Shown here: positions 31,314 to 42,485 of the stretch, in pieces | Numbering within the stretch: position 1 is the first letter of the stretch | How the letters are laid out: each line of letters begins with the position of its first letter | DNA from: Cornus controversa | Taxonomy: Eukaryota; Streptophyta; Magnoliopsida; Cornales; Cornaceae | Length of the DNA stretch: 64,000 bases | Direction of reading: 5' to 3' | Assembly (NCBI GenBank): GCA_026545225.1 | Contig: CM048846.1 | Coordinates: 86,445,270-86,509,269, forward strand | The notes under the pieces: generated by a model | Told to the model about the DNA's origin: nothing | The model's input: only the letters and a program-made list of their open reading frames with translations | Database searches by the model: none | Position numbers and translations under genes: made by a program

Positions 31314-33929
31314 ATGAGAAAATCAATTACAACAACTGCTGTTGTTGTTGTGATAATGTTATATTATGCTCTTCTTTTCACAGAAGGGGTTGGAGTAGTA
31401 CGTCATCTGCAGCAGAAGGGAGAAATATCAAAAAGAACCTGCAATCAGAATGAGCTAAAAGCTCTTATCAAACTCAGAGATTCCCTGATCGATCATTCAA
31501 ACCGTTTGTCATCCTGGTTTGGAGAAGACTGCTGTTCCTGGAAAGGAGTGGGTTGCAGCAAGGGGACCGGCAACGTCGTGGAGCTTGATTTACATAATCC
31601 TGTTCTGCAAGATAAAGGCTTGAGCCTTAATAAGCTGTCGAACAGTTATACCAATTATTCGGCAAAAAATGACAGAGCCAGTTTGCAAGGTGAAATAATT
31701 CCTTCCCTATTCAATTTGAAGCATTTGCATTACATAGACTTGAGCCTTAATAACTTTTCAGGAATGCTGATTCCAAAATTCTTTAGTTCCCTTAATAACT
31801 TGAGATATCTTAACCTCTCCTATAATAGTTTTCAAGGTCCACTCCCAACTGAGATAGGCAAAGTGTCACAACTTACTTTTCTTGACCTCTCTTTCAATAA
31901 GTTGGAAGGTGAAATGCCACACACCATAAGGAATCTCTGCAACTTGAGCGTACTCATTTTGTCCGTTAACAAATTCAATGGCGAGGTTCCAATTTTCATG
32001 GGAAATGCATCTGGTTGCCTCCGGAATAGTTTAAAGGTCTTGCGTTTTGGATTCAACAACTTTAGTGGCTTTCTGCCAAACAACTTAGGAGATTTTAAAA
32101 ATCTAAAGATGCTTAGTCTTTATTCCAACTCATTTACCGGAAGCATTCCCTTAAGCCTTGGACAACTCTCAAATCTAAAATATTTGGCTTTTGGTTACAA
32201 TTTTTTGGATGGTTCTGTAAATGAACTTCACTTTCTCAATCTCACTAGGTTGAATGTGCTGATCTTGTCTCCAAACTTGTTAGTTTGGGATGTCAGTCCG
32301 CAATGGGTTCCTCCTTTTCAACTCCGAATTATTGACTTGAGTTCCTTACAATTAGGACCTCAATTTCCTCTTTGGCTTCAAACACAAAGAAACCTTGAGA
32401 GATTGGTGCTTCGCAACACATGTATCTCAGAGACCATCCCTGATTGGTTTGAGGATTTGTATTCTCGTATTGACTACTTAGATATATCCCACAATCAGAT
32501 CAGCGGAAAAATGTCCAAGTTTCGGGAATCTAAATTTAGTGAGACTGTAAGGTTGTTAGAATTGAGTTACAATAAATTTGAAGGCCCGTTAATGTCGATC
32601 CCTTCTAATGTTACCATTTTAGATATTTCCAACAACCTACTTTCAGGATCTATTCCTCCTATAGATGATAATAGGAATATGATATTGGAATATATTGATC
32701 TCTCCACTAACAATTTGTCCGGAGGCATTCCAACATATTTCTGCAAGATAAAGACTTTGGAGATGATTGTTCTTTCCGGAAACCAATTATCTGGAGACAT
32801 TCCTTGGTGCATAGGAGATTTGCACCAACTAGTGGTCCTTGATCTAAGTAATAACATTCTACATGGTGAAATTCCAACTTCTTTGGGTTCTCTTCGAAGT
32901 CTCTTTTCTTTACACTTGAACAGTAATAGATTTCATGGAAAGATCCCTTTGTCTCTACATAATTTGACAAATTTGGAACATCTCGATTTGAGTGAAAATA
33001 AATTCACTGATATTATTCCACCATGGATTGGAGAAAACATGTTGAGTCTAAAATTTTTGAGTTTTCAATCAAATAAATTTTACGGTGATATTTCTCTACA
33101 ACTTTGTCACCTTTCTTCTCTTCAAGTGTTAAACCTGGCACGCAATAGTATAACTGGGTGTATACCACGGTGTTTTGGCAATTTCAGTGCTATGACTATG
33201 GATGACACGAAAGATAGTAATTGGCTTATAAATTTCTACAAAGAATACATTTTTGCATACATGAAAGGAAGAGAACTTGAATTCACCGGATCGCTTGAAT
33301 TACTCAAATCAATAGACCTTTCAAACAATCACATAGTTGGAGAAATTCCGAAAGAGTTGATGGATCTTATTGGTTTGAAGATTCTGAATTTATCAGGAAA
33401 TTATCTCAATGGAAGGATTCACAAGAATATTGGCAATCTGAAACAGTTGGAATCTCTTGATTTGTCCAGAAACAAACTCTCTGGTCCAATCCCTCCAACC
33501 CTGTCGGCTTTGAATTTTCTAAGCTATTTAAACTTGTCATTCAACAACTTGTCGGGGCGAATTCCTACAGGAAATCAACTCCAAACACTCACTGTCGATC
33601 CATCCATCTATATGGGCAACAATGAACTTTGTGGACCACAACTATTCCTTAAGGATTGCCCCGGTGATACATCGTCTGATGGTCATGAACATGTTCGTGA
33701 CAGTACTAAACATGAATATGATTCCGAACTTCTGGCATTCTATGCTGGAATTGGACCTGGTTTCTTGGCTGGCTTTTTGGGAGTTTGTGGCGTTTTGCAT
33801 TTCAAAAAGTCTTGGAGGTATGCGTACTTTCAGTTTGTGGAGAACACTTACAACAACCTACTGGTGGCAGTTGCAGTAAAGACTGCTTGGTTGCGAAAGA
33901 AGTTCCACAAAGTTGAAATGGAAGAATAA
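31314..33929 (+). CDS. LRR receptor-like protein, EIX/RLP class
   Basis: A single uninterrupted exon encodes 871 residues. The start at 31314 is chosen because MRKSITTTAVVVVIMLYYAL gives a clean signal peptide; an in-frame ATG at 31194 would put a TA-microsatellite tail before it. An N-terminal cap (NELKALIKLRDSL, then DCCSWKGVGC) is followed by about two dozen LRRs of the LxxLxxLxLSxNxLxGxIP type. A short island near MKGRELEF is followed by four more LRRs ending at LSGRIPTGNQLQTL, a cysteine pair (ELCGPQLFLKDC), an acidic linker, one membrane helix (about 809-830, with GxxxG-type spacing) and a 41-residue cytoplasmic tail without a kinase. Such proteins perceive extracellular ligands and signal with SOBIR1-type co-receptors. 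No frame damage. Pathogen role is inferred from family; ligand unknown. Confidence 0.93.
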   Translation: MRKSITTTAVVVVIMLYYALLFTEGVGVVRHLQQKGEISKRTCNQNELKALIKLRDSLIDHSNRLSSWFGEDCCSWKGVGCSKGTGNVVELDLHNPVLQDKGLSLNKLSNSYTNYSAKNDRASLQGEIIPSLFNLKHLHYIDLSLNNFSGMLIPKFFSSLNNLRYLNLSYNSFQGPLPTEIGKVSQLTFLDLSFNKLEGEMPHTIRNLCNLSVLILSVNKFNGEVPIFMGNASGCLRNSLKVLRFGFNNFSGFLPNNLGDFKNLKMLSLYSNSFTGSIPLSLGQLSNLKYLAFGYNFLDGSVNELHFLNLTRLNVLILSPNLLVWDVSPQWVPPFQLRIIDLSSLQLGPQFPLWLQTQRNLERLVLRNTCISETIPDWFEDLYSRIDYLDISHNQISGKMSKFRESKFSETVRLLELSYNKFEGPLMSIPSNVTILDISNNLLSGSIPPIDDNRNMILEYIDLSTNNLSGGIPTYFCKIKTLEMIVLSGNQLSGDIPWCIGDLHQLVVLDLSNNILHGEIPTSLGSLRSLFSLHLNSNRFHGKIPLSLHNLTNLEHLDLSENKFTDIIPPWIGENMLSLKFLSFQSNKFYGDISLQLCHLSSLQVLNLARNSITGCIPRCFGNFSAMTMDDTKDSNWLINFYKEYIFAYMKGRELEFTGSLELLKSIDLSNNHIVGEIPKELMDLIGLKILNLSGNYLNGRIHKNIGNLKQLESLDLSRNKLSGPIPPTLSALNFLSYLNLSFNNLSGRIPTGNQLQTLTVDPSIYMGNNELCGPQLFLKDCPGDTSSDGHEHVRDSTKHEYDSELLAFYAGIGPGFLAGFLGVCGVLHFKKSWRYAYFQFVENTYNNLLVAVAVKTAWLRKKFHKVEMEE

Positions 33930-35239
33930 AGATGATTTCCCTCTAAAATGGTCAGTCTCTAACTCTCTTCAACCCCTCTTTCATATTACATGATTAATTA
34001 CACACACACACACATATATATATATATATGATTTTTAGATTATTATCCTATATATATATATATGTATGTATGTTTTCTTTTAGCTCTTTTGAAACTTTTT
34101 AGATATGCTCTTACTGCAAGCTAGAAACAAAAATTCATTATAACAATCTTAGCATAATTCAAGAATCTACACTAGAAAGTATTGTGAAATGAAGGACATC
34201 CGGTATATATGTTTCTTTTACTCTCAGGCACATTAATAGAAAATTGAACAAAAAGAAGAAACAATGTATGAACATTTTTTTAATCCATGTAACTTATTAC
34301 CTTGTTTATGAATAACCGTTGTTCTATTCTTTCTAGTTATCTTGATTAATTCCAGTGGTTTGAACTCAAATATATCCTTTCATTTTTCATCCACAAGGTG
34401 TAAATTCATCACTTCAGCAGAATATTGAGATCGACTCAGGTGGCAGCTGAAAGAGTGAGCAATGGATTTTCTTAAGCTATGTAAAATGATCACTACAATA
34501 AAGTTCCAGAAAATAAGGTTGACAACAATTGATTTTGTTTTGATGGAATTTTGGGATTTTGTAGTATATTAATGATGAAACTTTGAAGTTATAAGTGCTT
34601 GATACAAATATGGATATACATACATGATTGGTAAATTATTGCTTAAATCTATTTTTTTTCAAATCCGGTTCTGTTCCTTTTTTTTTGAATGGTAATCCGG
34701 TTCTGTTCTTGGAAGCTTGAGAATTCAACAAATAGCTCAAACCAAAAAGTCCAAATGGAGGTTTTGACACGTTTTTGAGGAACCACGAGTAATCCAATTG
34801 GCGACCAATGCCATTTTTGGCTAAATTTTATCTACACCTTTTGTCGTTTTAGGGGACTTTTTTATTTTTTTCGGATTTTTTGTCGAATTTTGTGATTAAA
34901 AGTTTATCCCTATTTTTTATGATTTTTAGAGGTTGTTTATAAGGGTGCACAAAAAAGTTTCACCAAAAACCAAACCGAGCTGACTTTTCGATTTCGGTTC
35001 CAAAATTATAAAATCGTTAAATAATTCTTCAGTTATAATTTGAGATTCTTCGAAATCGAACTAAATAGAACCGTTTACTGTATGTATATATATTATATTA
35101 ATACGTTTATTTCAGAAATGACCTTTTGCTCACTGTTTTTTTTTTTTGGTTAAATTTCATCACACAATTTTGTGATTTTAGCCGACTTTATATTTTTTTT
35201 CGAATTTTTTATGTAAAATTTAATGGGGACAACTAATAT
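33930..35239. other. 3' flank of the receptor-like gene
   Basis: AT-rich, with TA runs at 34015-34030 and 34053-34062. AATAAA-like signals occur soon after the stop, as GAATAAAG at the stop itself. A block at 34944-35060 (GGGTGCACAAAAAAGTTTCA then CCAAACCGAGC) resembles the end of a hAT MITE. No second gene was seen. Confidence 0.45.
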
Positions 35240-35857
35240 TAAGGACTGCAAATGAACCGAAACTCGGCTCACCAAAGTTGGAGTGGTGTTCGGGCTCAAC
35301 TGGGGATCGCGCGAACTCGAATTCGGCTCGGCACTATGCTCGGGCTCGGCTCAATTTTGTCTATGCCATTTTTAATTTATTTTACTTCGATGGAAACTAT
35401 TAAAACAAAAAATGATAGAGCAATGGTGTTGAGATCATGATTTCATTAACAGCAATGGTGCTGAGATTAGTAGATGGAGACCAAATGATAGAGTAATAAA
35501 CTAACCAGAGGGTGAGGGGTTGCAAGAGAGAGAGAGGTCACTTTGGGTTGCCGGCGTGTGTTCCCCTTCAAGACAATTGATGTGTGCTTGAGGCTGTTGT
35601 TGCTGGATGATGGGCTAATAATGAATGGGCTTTATTCATAGAACAAGAAAAAATTGAAAAATCTAATGGGCCATAATCGTGAATAGTGTTGGGCTAAACT
35701 AAATTATAAGAATTTAAAATATAAAATCAAACTAAATAAGCTTGTTCACGAGCTCAACCATCAGAGCTCGACTCATTTATTTAATGAATGAGTCCAAACT
35801 AAGCTTTTAATGAGCCGAGTCTAAGCTGTTGATTAACAGTTCGGTTCATTGCAACCC

Positions 35858-35859
<2 letters not shown>
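35240..35859. mobile_element. hAT-like MITE (TGCAAATGAACCGAA ends)
   Basis: The left end AGGACTGCAAATGAACCGAA and right end TTCGGTTCATTGCAACCCT form imperfect inverted repeats 620 bp apart. The interior contains CTCGGCTC/GAGCCGAG motifs. The expected 8-bp duplication is obscured because the right flank has become a TA microsatellite (35861-35900). Confidence 0.65.

Positions 35860-35860
<1 letters not shown>

Positions 35861-35900
<40 letters not shown>
35861..35900. repeat. TA microsatellite
   Basis: About 20 TA units immediately right of the hAT-like MITE and left of repeat copy 2. Confidence 0.8.
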
Positions 35901-35905
<5 letters not shown>

Positions 35906-35925
35906 TGTTATATTTTTCAGATTAG

Positions 35926-37885
35926 GGCTGAAATAGAAAGAGGGAGAAAAAAATTGCATCTAATAGAGTAGTTGAACAAAATCATGAAGAGAATGCGCGA
36001 TTAGGGTTGAAAGAGAAAAGAAGCACAAAGTACAAACTCGAAGAGTGGAGAATATCAAGATTGAAAGATGCACACACAATATGTGTTCGGGGGGGGGGTG
36101 TGCGCGGAGTTGTTAAGGGAAGAGACCTCAAGAGATACATAGTATAAACTAAATGCATCGTTTTGATGTTATAATTTAGGGTGAAATGCCTTGACACTCC
36201 TTGAGGTTTCTTTTTATTGCTCATAAATTAAACCTTTTACAATATTGGGTGAAATGAAGATTTTTTTTTTTTTTTTGCTTGGCCACGAAATAATAATAAA
36301 ACAATAATATTTTATTTATAATTAAATTAATATTTAAAAAAAAGTATATAAAAGAATAAAATTTCTATTGTTAAAAATATTAAGAAATTATGTAGAAGGG
36401 TAAAATTGGAACTTAAAATGTGTTTTTAGCTCAGGGGTTGATTTGCACATTTTTGAAACTACAAGAGTGCAAAGTGAACATGAAGTGATTTTTTTGCACA
36501 TTTTTGAAACTAGAGGGAGATTTTATGCACTTTACTTGTGATTAATCTGTAAAAAGAAATTACAAAATAACGAGTGTGGTATGCAGTAAAAACCTAATGA
36601 AATTTCAGCTCTTCATCTCTCGTGTAGACTGGAATGGTGGCAGGATTTGAACTCTAGAACAATTTTATAGATTTCCTTCATTGCCCCCATCAATGGTCTC
36701 CTTTGACTGGAGTCATGCTTGAACATGCAACTAAGTCATTGAGAAAAAGAATGCATGAAAGCAAAGACAAAACCCTTACTCATAAAATGCAAAAAAAGAA
36801 AGAAATACTTAACTTAATACTCTGGAAATGCTAATTTAAATCTACATAAAATTCCCAATTCAAGAAGACAATATTTTAAAGAAATACAAATATCAGCCTA
36901 CCTAAATCAGCAAAAAAAATATAAATAAATAAAATTGTGAATGGTGAGGAAAGAAGAAGTACTATTGTTTCAAAAATTCTACTAATATATGAAAAAAAAG
37001 TAAAAAGAGGATTTGCATTGCTTATAAGTTGGAATTGTTTTTCTCAAAAGTATTTGTATGATTGCTTCTTTCCAAATAGGAGTTTTAGATTTCGAGTCCA
37101 AGGGGCAAGCTTGGACCAATTGTCACTCGCCACCTTACGTAAAAGAGAACCACTATCTCTTGATTGATTTGATCACAGTTTTTTTTTTTCGCGTGTTTGT
37201 TCTCTTTGTATTATTTCTACAGTTGTGACTTGTGAGTGTATGCATTAACTTCTGAATTTATCTATTTTTAAAAAAAAATTAGGACTTGCTTATTTTATGA
37301 AAATTTTATAGGATTTATTTGTCTTTGAAGTACAAAAGTAAGATTAGCTTATAAGTTTTTTTATAAAAAAAAAAAAAAAAAACTTTATCTCGGCTACATC
37401 TTTTCTTTCTTTCCCACAAAAAAAATAGGAAAGTACAATTTTTAAAAAAAGAAACTTTTTCAGAACGGTTATAAACATTGTTTAAACCAAAGCGTCTCTG
37501 GTCCAACGATATAACATCTCCACCTTCGAAGAGGGGGGGAGGGATTCAAGCTCCGGCGTGGACAAAAGTAAGTGCGAGTACCTGATTAAAATAAATAAAT
37601 AACATTGTTTACTCAGACTAACTGGAATTTTTTTTTTGTTTACTCAGTGTTGGTTTCATTCAAAACTATAGTAGTTGGTAGAGTTTAGTGAATGGAAATT
37701 ATATATCAAACTGGGCAAGCAGTTACGAATGTTGCCCAAATAAAGGGGAAACAGGCCCAAAACAAATGGAAGAGGATATGGAAGATCTGGGCCATGCATG
37801 TTTGGTTTAATTTTAAGAATCATTTCTCCAAAACTCTTTCTTTGCATAGAATTTGGAAAGACTCAAAACACCATTTTAAGAATTT
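35926..37885. repeat. Dispersed host repeat, copy 2, interrupted
   Basis: This matches the start of the window in two blocks, about 35931-36088 and 37571-37880. The 1.48 kb between them (about 36089-37570) is absent from copy 1, which runs directly from GAATATGTGT to GCGAGTAC. The extra segment is AT-rich with a G-run (36090-36098) and no recognisable protein or terminal repeats. Either it was inserted in copy 2 or lost from copy 1. Confidence 0.7.
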
Positions 37886-37929
37886 TTTTATTTATCATTT
37901 TGGAAAGAGTCAGTAAGAGTTCACCATTT

Positions 37930-38798
37930 TATTTTATTTTTGAATTGATAATGACTTCTACTGTTGTTTTGGTCGAGAAAGAAAGAAACGTTAGAGAGCA
38001 AACTTGAGAGAGAATAATGAATTGAAATTCTGAGAGTCCAAATTTTAATAAATTAAGACAAATATAAAATTAAAAATATAAGAAGCAAGTATCTTTTGAT
38101 ATATAACGGGTTTTTTTTTTTTTGTAATTTCATTATAAGAAAAAAGGGGTTGGTAGAACACTAATATTAACCGAGGACAAGAATGGTTCCCAAAGCTCTG
38201 TTATGAAGAATACCATTGATCCCATCAGAGGAAGGATTCTATCTCTCAATTTAAATAACCTTAATTAAATGACCTCCACTCACGTTTGGCGCTTCAGAAC
38301 AAGTTATAACAAATTAATATATTTTGGAATTTTAAAAGTGATCAATATTCATGCAAGTGAATTCACAATTTTTAAAGTGATATTCATTGACGAATTAGGT
38401 GCTGAATGATATCTGATTCGAATCTAGTTCAAATTGAACTACATTTTGACTAATGAGTTAGGCATCTTACACTAATCTAGCCAGTGATCTATGTGAATGC
38501 GAGTAGTTTTGTCTATCAACAAATGTCAATTATTGTCATTATCCAGTTATATTGGGTTTAAAAAAACATTAATAACAATAATAATAATAATAATAATAAT
38601 AAAAATAAAAGATGAAAAATCAACTGACATGGTGGAAAATAATTATTTTTCTATTTTTCTAAAATATGTTGAGTTTATTTTCAAGATCAATATTACGCAG
38701 TGACCAAGTTCGCAGAGGGTCCAACTCGTCAAGATAATATCTTAATAATGCCCACTCCCTTTAAAAAAATAGCACAAATTGCTCGCAAAATAAAATTT
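37930..38798. repeat. Host segment repeated near 51.1-51.5 kb and 62.4 kb
   Basis: Positions about 38000-38140 match 51335-51470 (AGAGAATAATGAATTGAAATT). Positions about 38325-38420 match 51065-51155 (TTTTAAAAGTGATCAATATT and onward). Positions about 38470-38580 resemble 62370-62480 (CCAGTGATCT, TATTGTCATTA). The block has no coding potential and an AAT-repeat at about 38577-38603. It marks an old segmental duplication of the F-box flank. Confidence 0.6.
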
Positions 38799-39469
38799 CT
38801 AAGGTAATACATACACTTCACTAGTCTGGGAACCCCTTGGTAAGAACAATAATTTTTTCATAATCTCAAACACTTCTTTTTTTTTGCGAATCTCCAACAT
38901 CTCTACAGCCGAATAAACATGAAATATCGTCAATTTCTCCAAGACTTTTGAATTCTTCAAGAAATACTCTGCAATTTTCAGCTCACCATTCTTTCCTTGG
39001 AACTGTTTAATTTCAATTTTCTTTAAGTGAAACAACAAACAACAAGGCACCTTCTGAGGTTGATGCCAATGGGATGTCTTGTTTTCCTCTTGATCATCTG
39101 GCGAAATTCCCTAATAAGATAATAAATATAGATTAGTAAGTATATTTTCTCAACTAAAGCAAAGTGTTTTGATCAAAATAGTTACCACCCTATGTTTCGA
39201 AACACATCAAATCGATGTCTTAGATTTGAAATCGAAAGAAATTCAGTTGAAGCTGTAAGGCGAATTTCTTCCGATTCCAATTCCAAATCCAATCTAGAAG
39301 TTACCCAAAAGATAAGAGTTTGCAGCCGTGGCGAGCATTCAACAAAATTCAGTAGCAATTTCCATCCAACATATTGGTGATTACCACCAAGCTCTAAATA
39401 AGTTAATCTGTCAAACTTTGACACTGGAAATTTCTTCATGCAAAAAAGAGAAGAAACTCCAGTCAAATT
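38799..39469 (-). pseudogene. F-box/FBD gene, C-terminal part
   Basis: On the minus strand, the upstream piece (about 39469-39185) encodes KFDRLTYLELGGN, VGWKLLLNFVECSPRLQTLIF and beyond, the last LRR-like stretch before an FBD domain. After a short interval that looks like an intron (acceptor TTATCTTATTAG near 39111), the frame VPCCLLFHLKKIEIKQFQG, AEYFLKNSKVLEKLTIF, MKKLLFLPRGSQTSEVYV follows and ends at 38799. That is a complete FBD domain with the usual C-terminus. Its F-box half lies 5 kb away at 44405-44931, across a retrotransposon. Such proteins are SCF ubiquitin-ligase substrate adaptors. I could not fix the splice junction phase exactly. Confidence 0.78.
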
Positions 39470-39499
39470 AATATATATGTTGTAGTAACAGGCAGTCTC

Positions 39500-39506
<7 letters not shown>

Positions 39507-39549
<43 letters not shown>
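39507..39549. repeat. TA microsatellite in the split gene
   Basis: About 20 TA units lie just upstream (minus-strand sense) of the last LRR exon, possibly within an intron of the F-box gene. Confidence 0.75.
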
Positions 39550-39552
<3 letters not shown>

Positions 39553-40133
39553 GGTACAGAAAAACTGCTACTACACTTAACAAAGAAATTTTCTTCCTTG
39601 CTCAAAAATTGTCCCCTTTCATTCTATTTTTCATCATTTAAGTAGTGTTACCAATCCCTTGATTGTGCCCTTAATTTCTTCGTTTAATAGGATGAAATTA
39701 TGCCTTTATTGGCTGCCAGAATTCAGTGCTTAAATGCTGGCAATTTAGGAGGAGATCTCGTGATTTCTTTTATGTCTACGTTATTTTGTCGGGGATGACA
39801 TGGCTGCCACGTATCCTGTTGACTACACGTGTTATGCGGCGATTTTCTTGTGCTACACTTTGCCCCAAAAACCCCTTTCGAATTGGAAGGAATTTGAAAG
39901 GGTTTTTCCATTATGGATGCCGCTTCGTTTGCACCGCCAGACCGTGTTTGGGTTTTGTGCCCTCGCTGGCCGCCGTTACGTCATTTCCTCATAAATGTTT
40001 TGTACTCTACTTCTTATTCCTGGATTGCTGTAGACTCTGGACCATTTCAAGGGTTATCTTCTCGCCTGTTGAGGTTAGTGACCATCCTTTTCTTTATTAC
40101 TACTGTTTCTTTCTTCTTCTTTACTTCTGAGGT

Positions 40134-42195
40134 ATGGGTAGGACGAAAGGTGTAGAGATTGTTGATAAATTTGGGCCGTTGGAGCGTTATCAGTCGACTG
40201 ACGAGTTTTTGGCTGAGGGTGACGATGGTCAGGTTCCGTTGGAGAATCCCTCTGTCCCTTCGACGGTAGCTGAATCTCATCCTTCCGGGGATCAGAGTTC
40301 TTCAGATTCTGACTTGGAGGATGTCGATCGGGACCTAGTTAGGACTCTTGTAAACTTGAGTAAACTCAGAACTGACTGTGAGGTTCCGTCTGACGTTACT
40401 CTTAGGAATTACCCTCTCGATTCCGATTTTCGATCGGGCGAGCATTTGAACAAGGGTGACGTGCTCTTTTCGGCTAGGCATTTCCCTGCCTTTCGGTTTC
40501 CTCTTCATCCTTTCTATCACCTTGTTCTTAACCAATTGCATCTGGCCCCTTTGCAAGTTAACCCTAATTTCTTTAGGGTTGTTTCCAGCGTCCTTGCGCT
40601 TAACTATACTCGTGGCCTCGAGTTGGGGTTTGACGATCTTCTCCTTTGCTACCAAGTCTGTGCTACCAAGAACGAAAAGAATCGCTTCCATTTCTTCCCT
40701 CGCCCAGGCAGGTCGCTCTGCACTGGCCATCCCTCATCGGACAAGGGCTGGAAGGCTCAGCTTGTGGTTGTTGGGGGGAATTGGAAAGTTCCCTCTTCTG
40801 ATAAGTACCCCATCTCCCAGTCGTTTGGTGGATTAGGTATCCCGTCCCCTGATTTCCTCTCTGACCCTCATTGTAACTGCATTATATGTGATGTTTCGCT
40901 GTTTAATCAAATTCGGTGTTTTGCTGGTGCAGTTAGGGATCTTTTACCCCGCTCTGAGTTAGCGGCCCGATTGAAGACTCTGAGAGAAAAAGTGTGGAAG
41001 AGTGTTCCCAAGTCTTCCTCTCTTTTGAGTTCTGGTGTACTCGCAGCTATCTCTAAGGGTGCGACAGCTGTTGAGATGAAGCTTCCAAAGACCACACGCA
41101 CTAAGACAAGAAGGTCGACCGAGATGAACAGCCTTGGTGATCCACCGACCGAGCAAGAAATGGTGGTGGCGTCGGCCTTGCGAAAGAGGCATTCCGAGGA
41201 AGCGGAGGCCGAGAGGTCATGCCCCACCGAAGTGATTGAGTTGGAGGAGGCTGCCCCACCTCCAAAATCTCTGAAGGTGGCGACTTCAGCTTCCCCTTCT
41301 ACTTCCGTACCTGGGGAGTCCTCTGTCGTTGGGGCGAGAATGGTGGGATCGGACATCCCAAGTTGTTCGGCTGTGGAGCCATGGGTCCATCGGATGGTGA
41401 AAGCCAACGGTATGCCCCTATCTGTTGAGGACTCCTTACTTGAAAACAGAGAGTCCATGAAGGCATTCTTGAAGGAGATGTGGCCTCCTAAGGATGCGAA
41501 GATGATGCTGGACCTCTCCGTTGGCAGTCTTCTGGAGTCTTGTCCTGAAGCGGCATTGAAGGTGGTGAAAATGCTTTTAGCTCTGCTGTGTGTTTTCTTG
41601 CTGTTTTCTTTCTTTTAATGACTTTGTGTTTTGGCAGAACATGTTCGGCGTCATGACTATGTGTAAGTTGGTGGAGCAAGCGACCATCAAGATTAAGAAG
41701 GCCGATATTCGGGTCAGGAAAACTGAAGCTGATTTTCGGGCCGCCATGAGCGAAGTTAGCAGTGAGAAGGCGAAGTCACAGGCTCTCCTGCTGGAGAATG
41801 AACAGCTGCGGTCTCAGGTGGAGGATCTTTCCAAAAGGAAAGAGGAGGCTGAGTTCCAGAGGGCTTTGGTTGAGTCCCGAATATCTGAGGCGGAGATGAA
41901 CGTTAGTTCTTTGCAAGAACGATCAATCAAACTGGAGAAAGGTGCCAAAGCTTTGTTTGACAGGTTGTCTCGTACTGTCCAGATCAGAAATGCCGAAGCG
42001 TATCGTCAAGGCTTTGATGATGCAGGGGCTCCCGAGGACGATCGCTCGTATCCGGGTGGACCTGATGAATATGACCGAGAGATGAATCTAAACGGGCCCC
42101 CTTATCAAGACCCAGAGGAGGGAGATGAAGAGAAAGAGATCGCTAGCATTTTTGATGATGGCGATGCTTCTGCAGCGGCCCCTTTGGCGGACTGA
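40134..42195 (+). CDS. Extra antisense ORF, gypsy-type transposon domain, one intron
   Basis: A first exon (40134-41561) encodes an acidic N-terminus, then FPLHPFYHLVLNQLHLAPLQ and a WKAQLVVVGGNW segment. This matches the plant family often labelled putative gypsy-type transposon domain (transposase_28-like). A short intron is likely at 41562-41637: AAG|GT donor, T-rich tract, TTGGCAG acceptor. Phase is kept, and the second exon is in another frame. Exon 2 (41638-42195) encodes a coiled coil (about 41680-41960) and an acidic C-terminus ending at TGA. It converges on the element's pol genes. Unlike the other Tat element's extra ORF, this one is undamaged. Its function in the element is unknown. 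Confidence 0.75.
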
Positions 42196-42485
42196 ATTTA
42201 CCCTTTTATTTTTATTTTTGTATGTATGTATTTTTTGAAGACTCTATTATAATGGAATACAACTTTCTTTCTTTTGGTATCCCTGTTGTCTGTCCGGCAC
42301 AGCACTTTACTTTATGTATTCTGCACTTCCATCCTTATTTGGCCGTTCTAACGGCGTACTTCATGCTAAAGATGTTAAAGAATTGGATAGCGTTTCTTTG
42401 TCTTCCTGGGGCCCTCGTCTGGCTGTATTGCGACCTTTTTTCGTCGATTTTGGTGCCTATGCGACTTTGAAGTTCCTTTGTTCGC

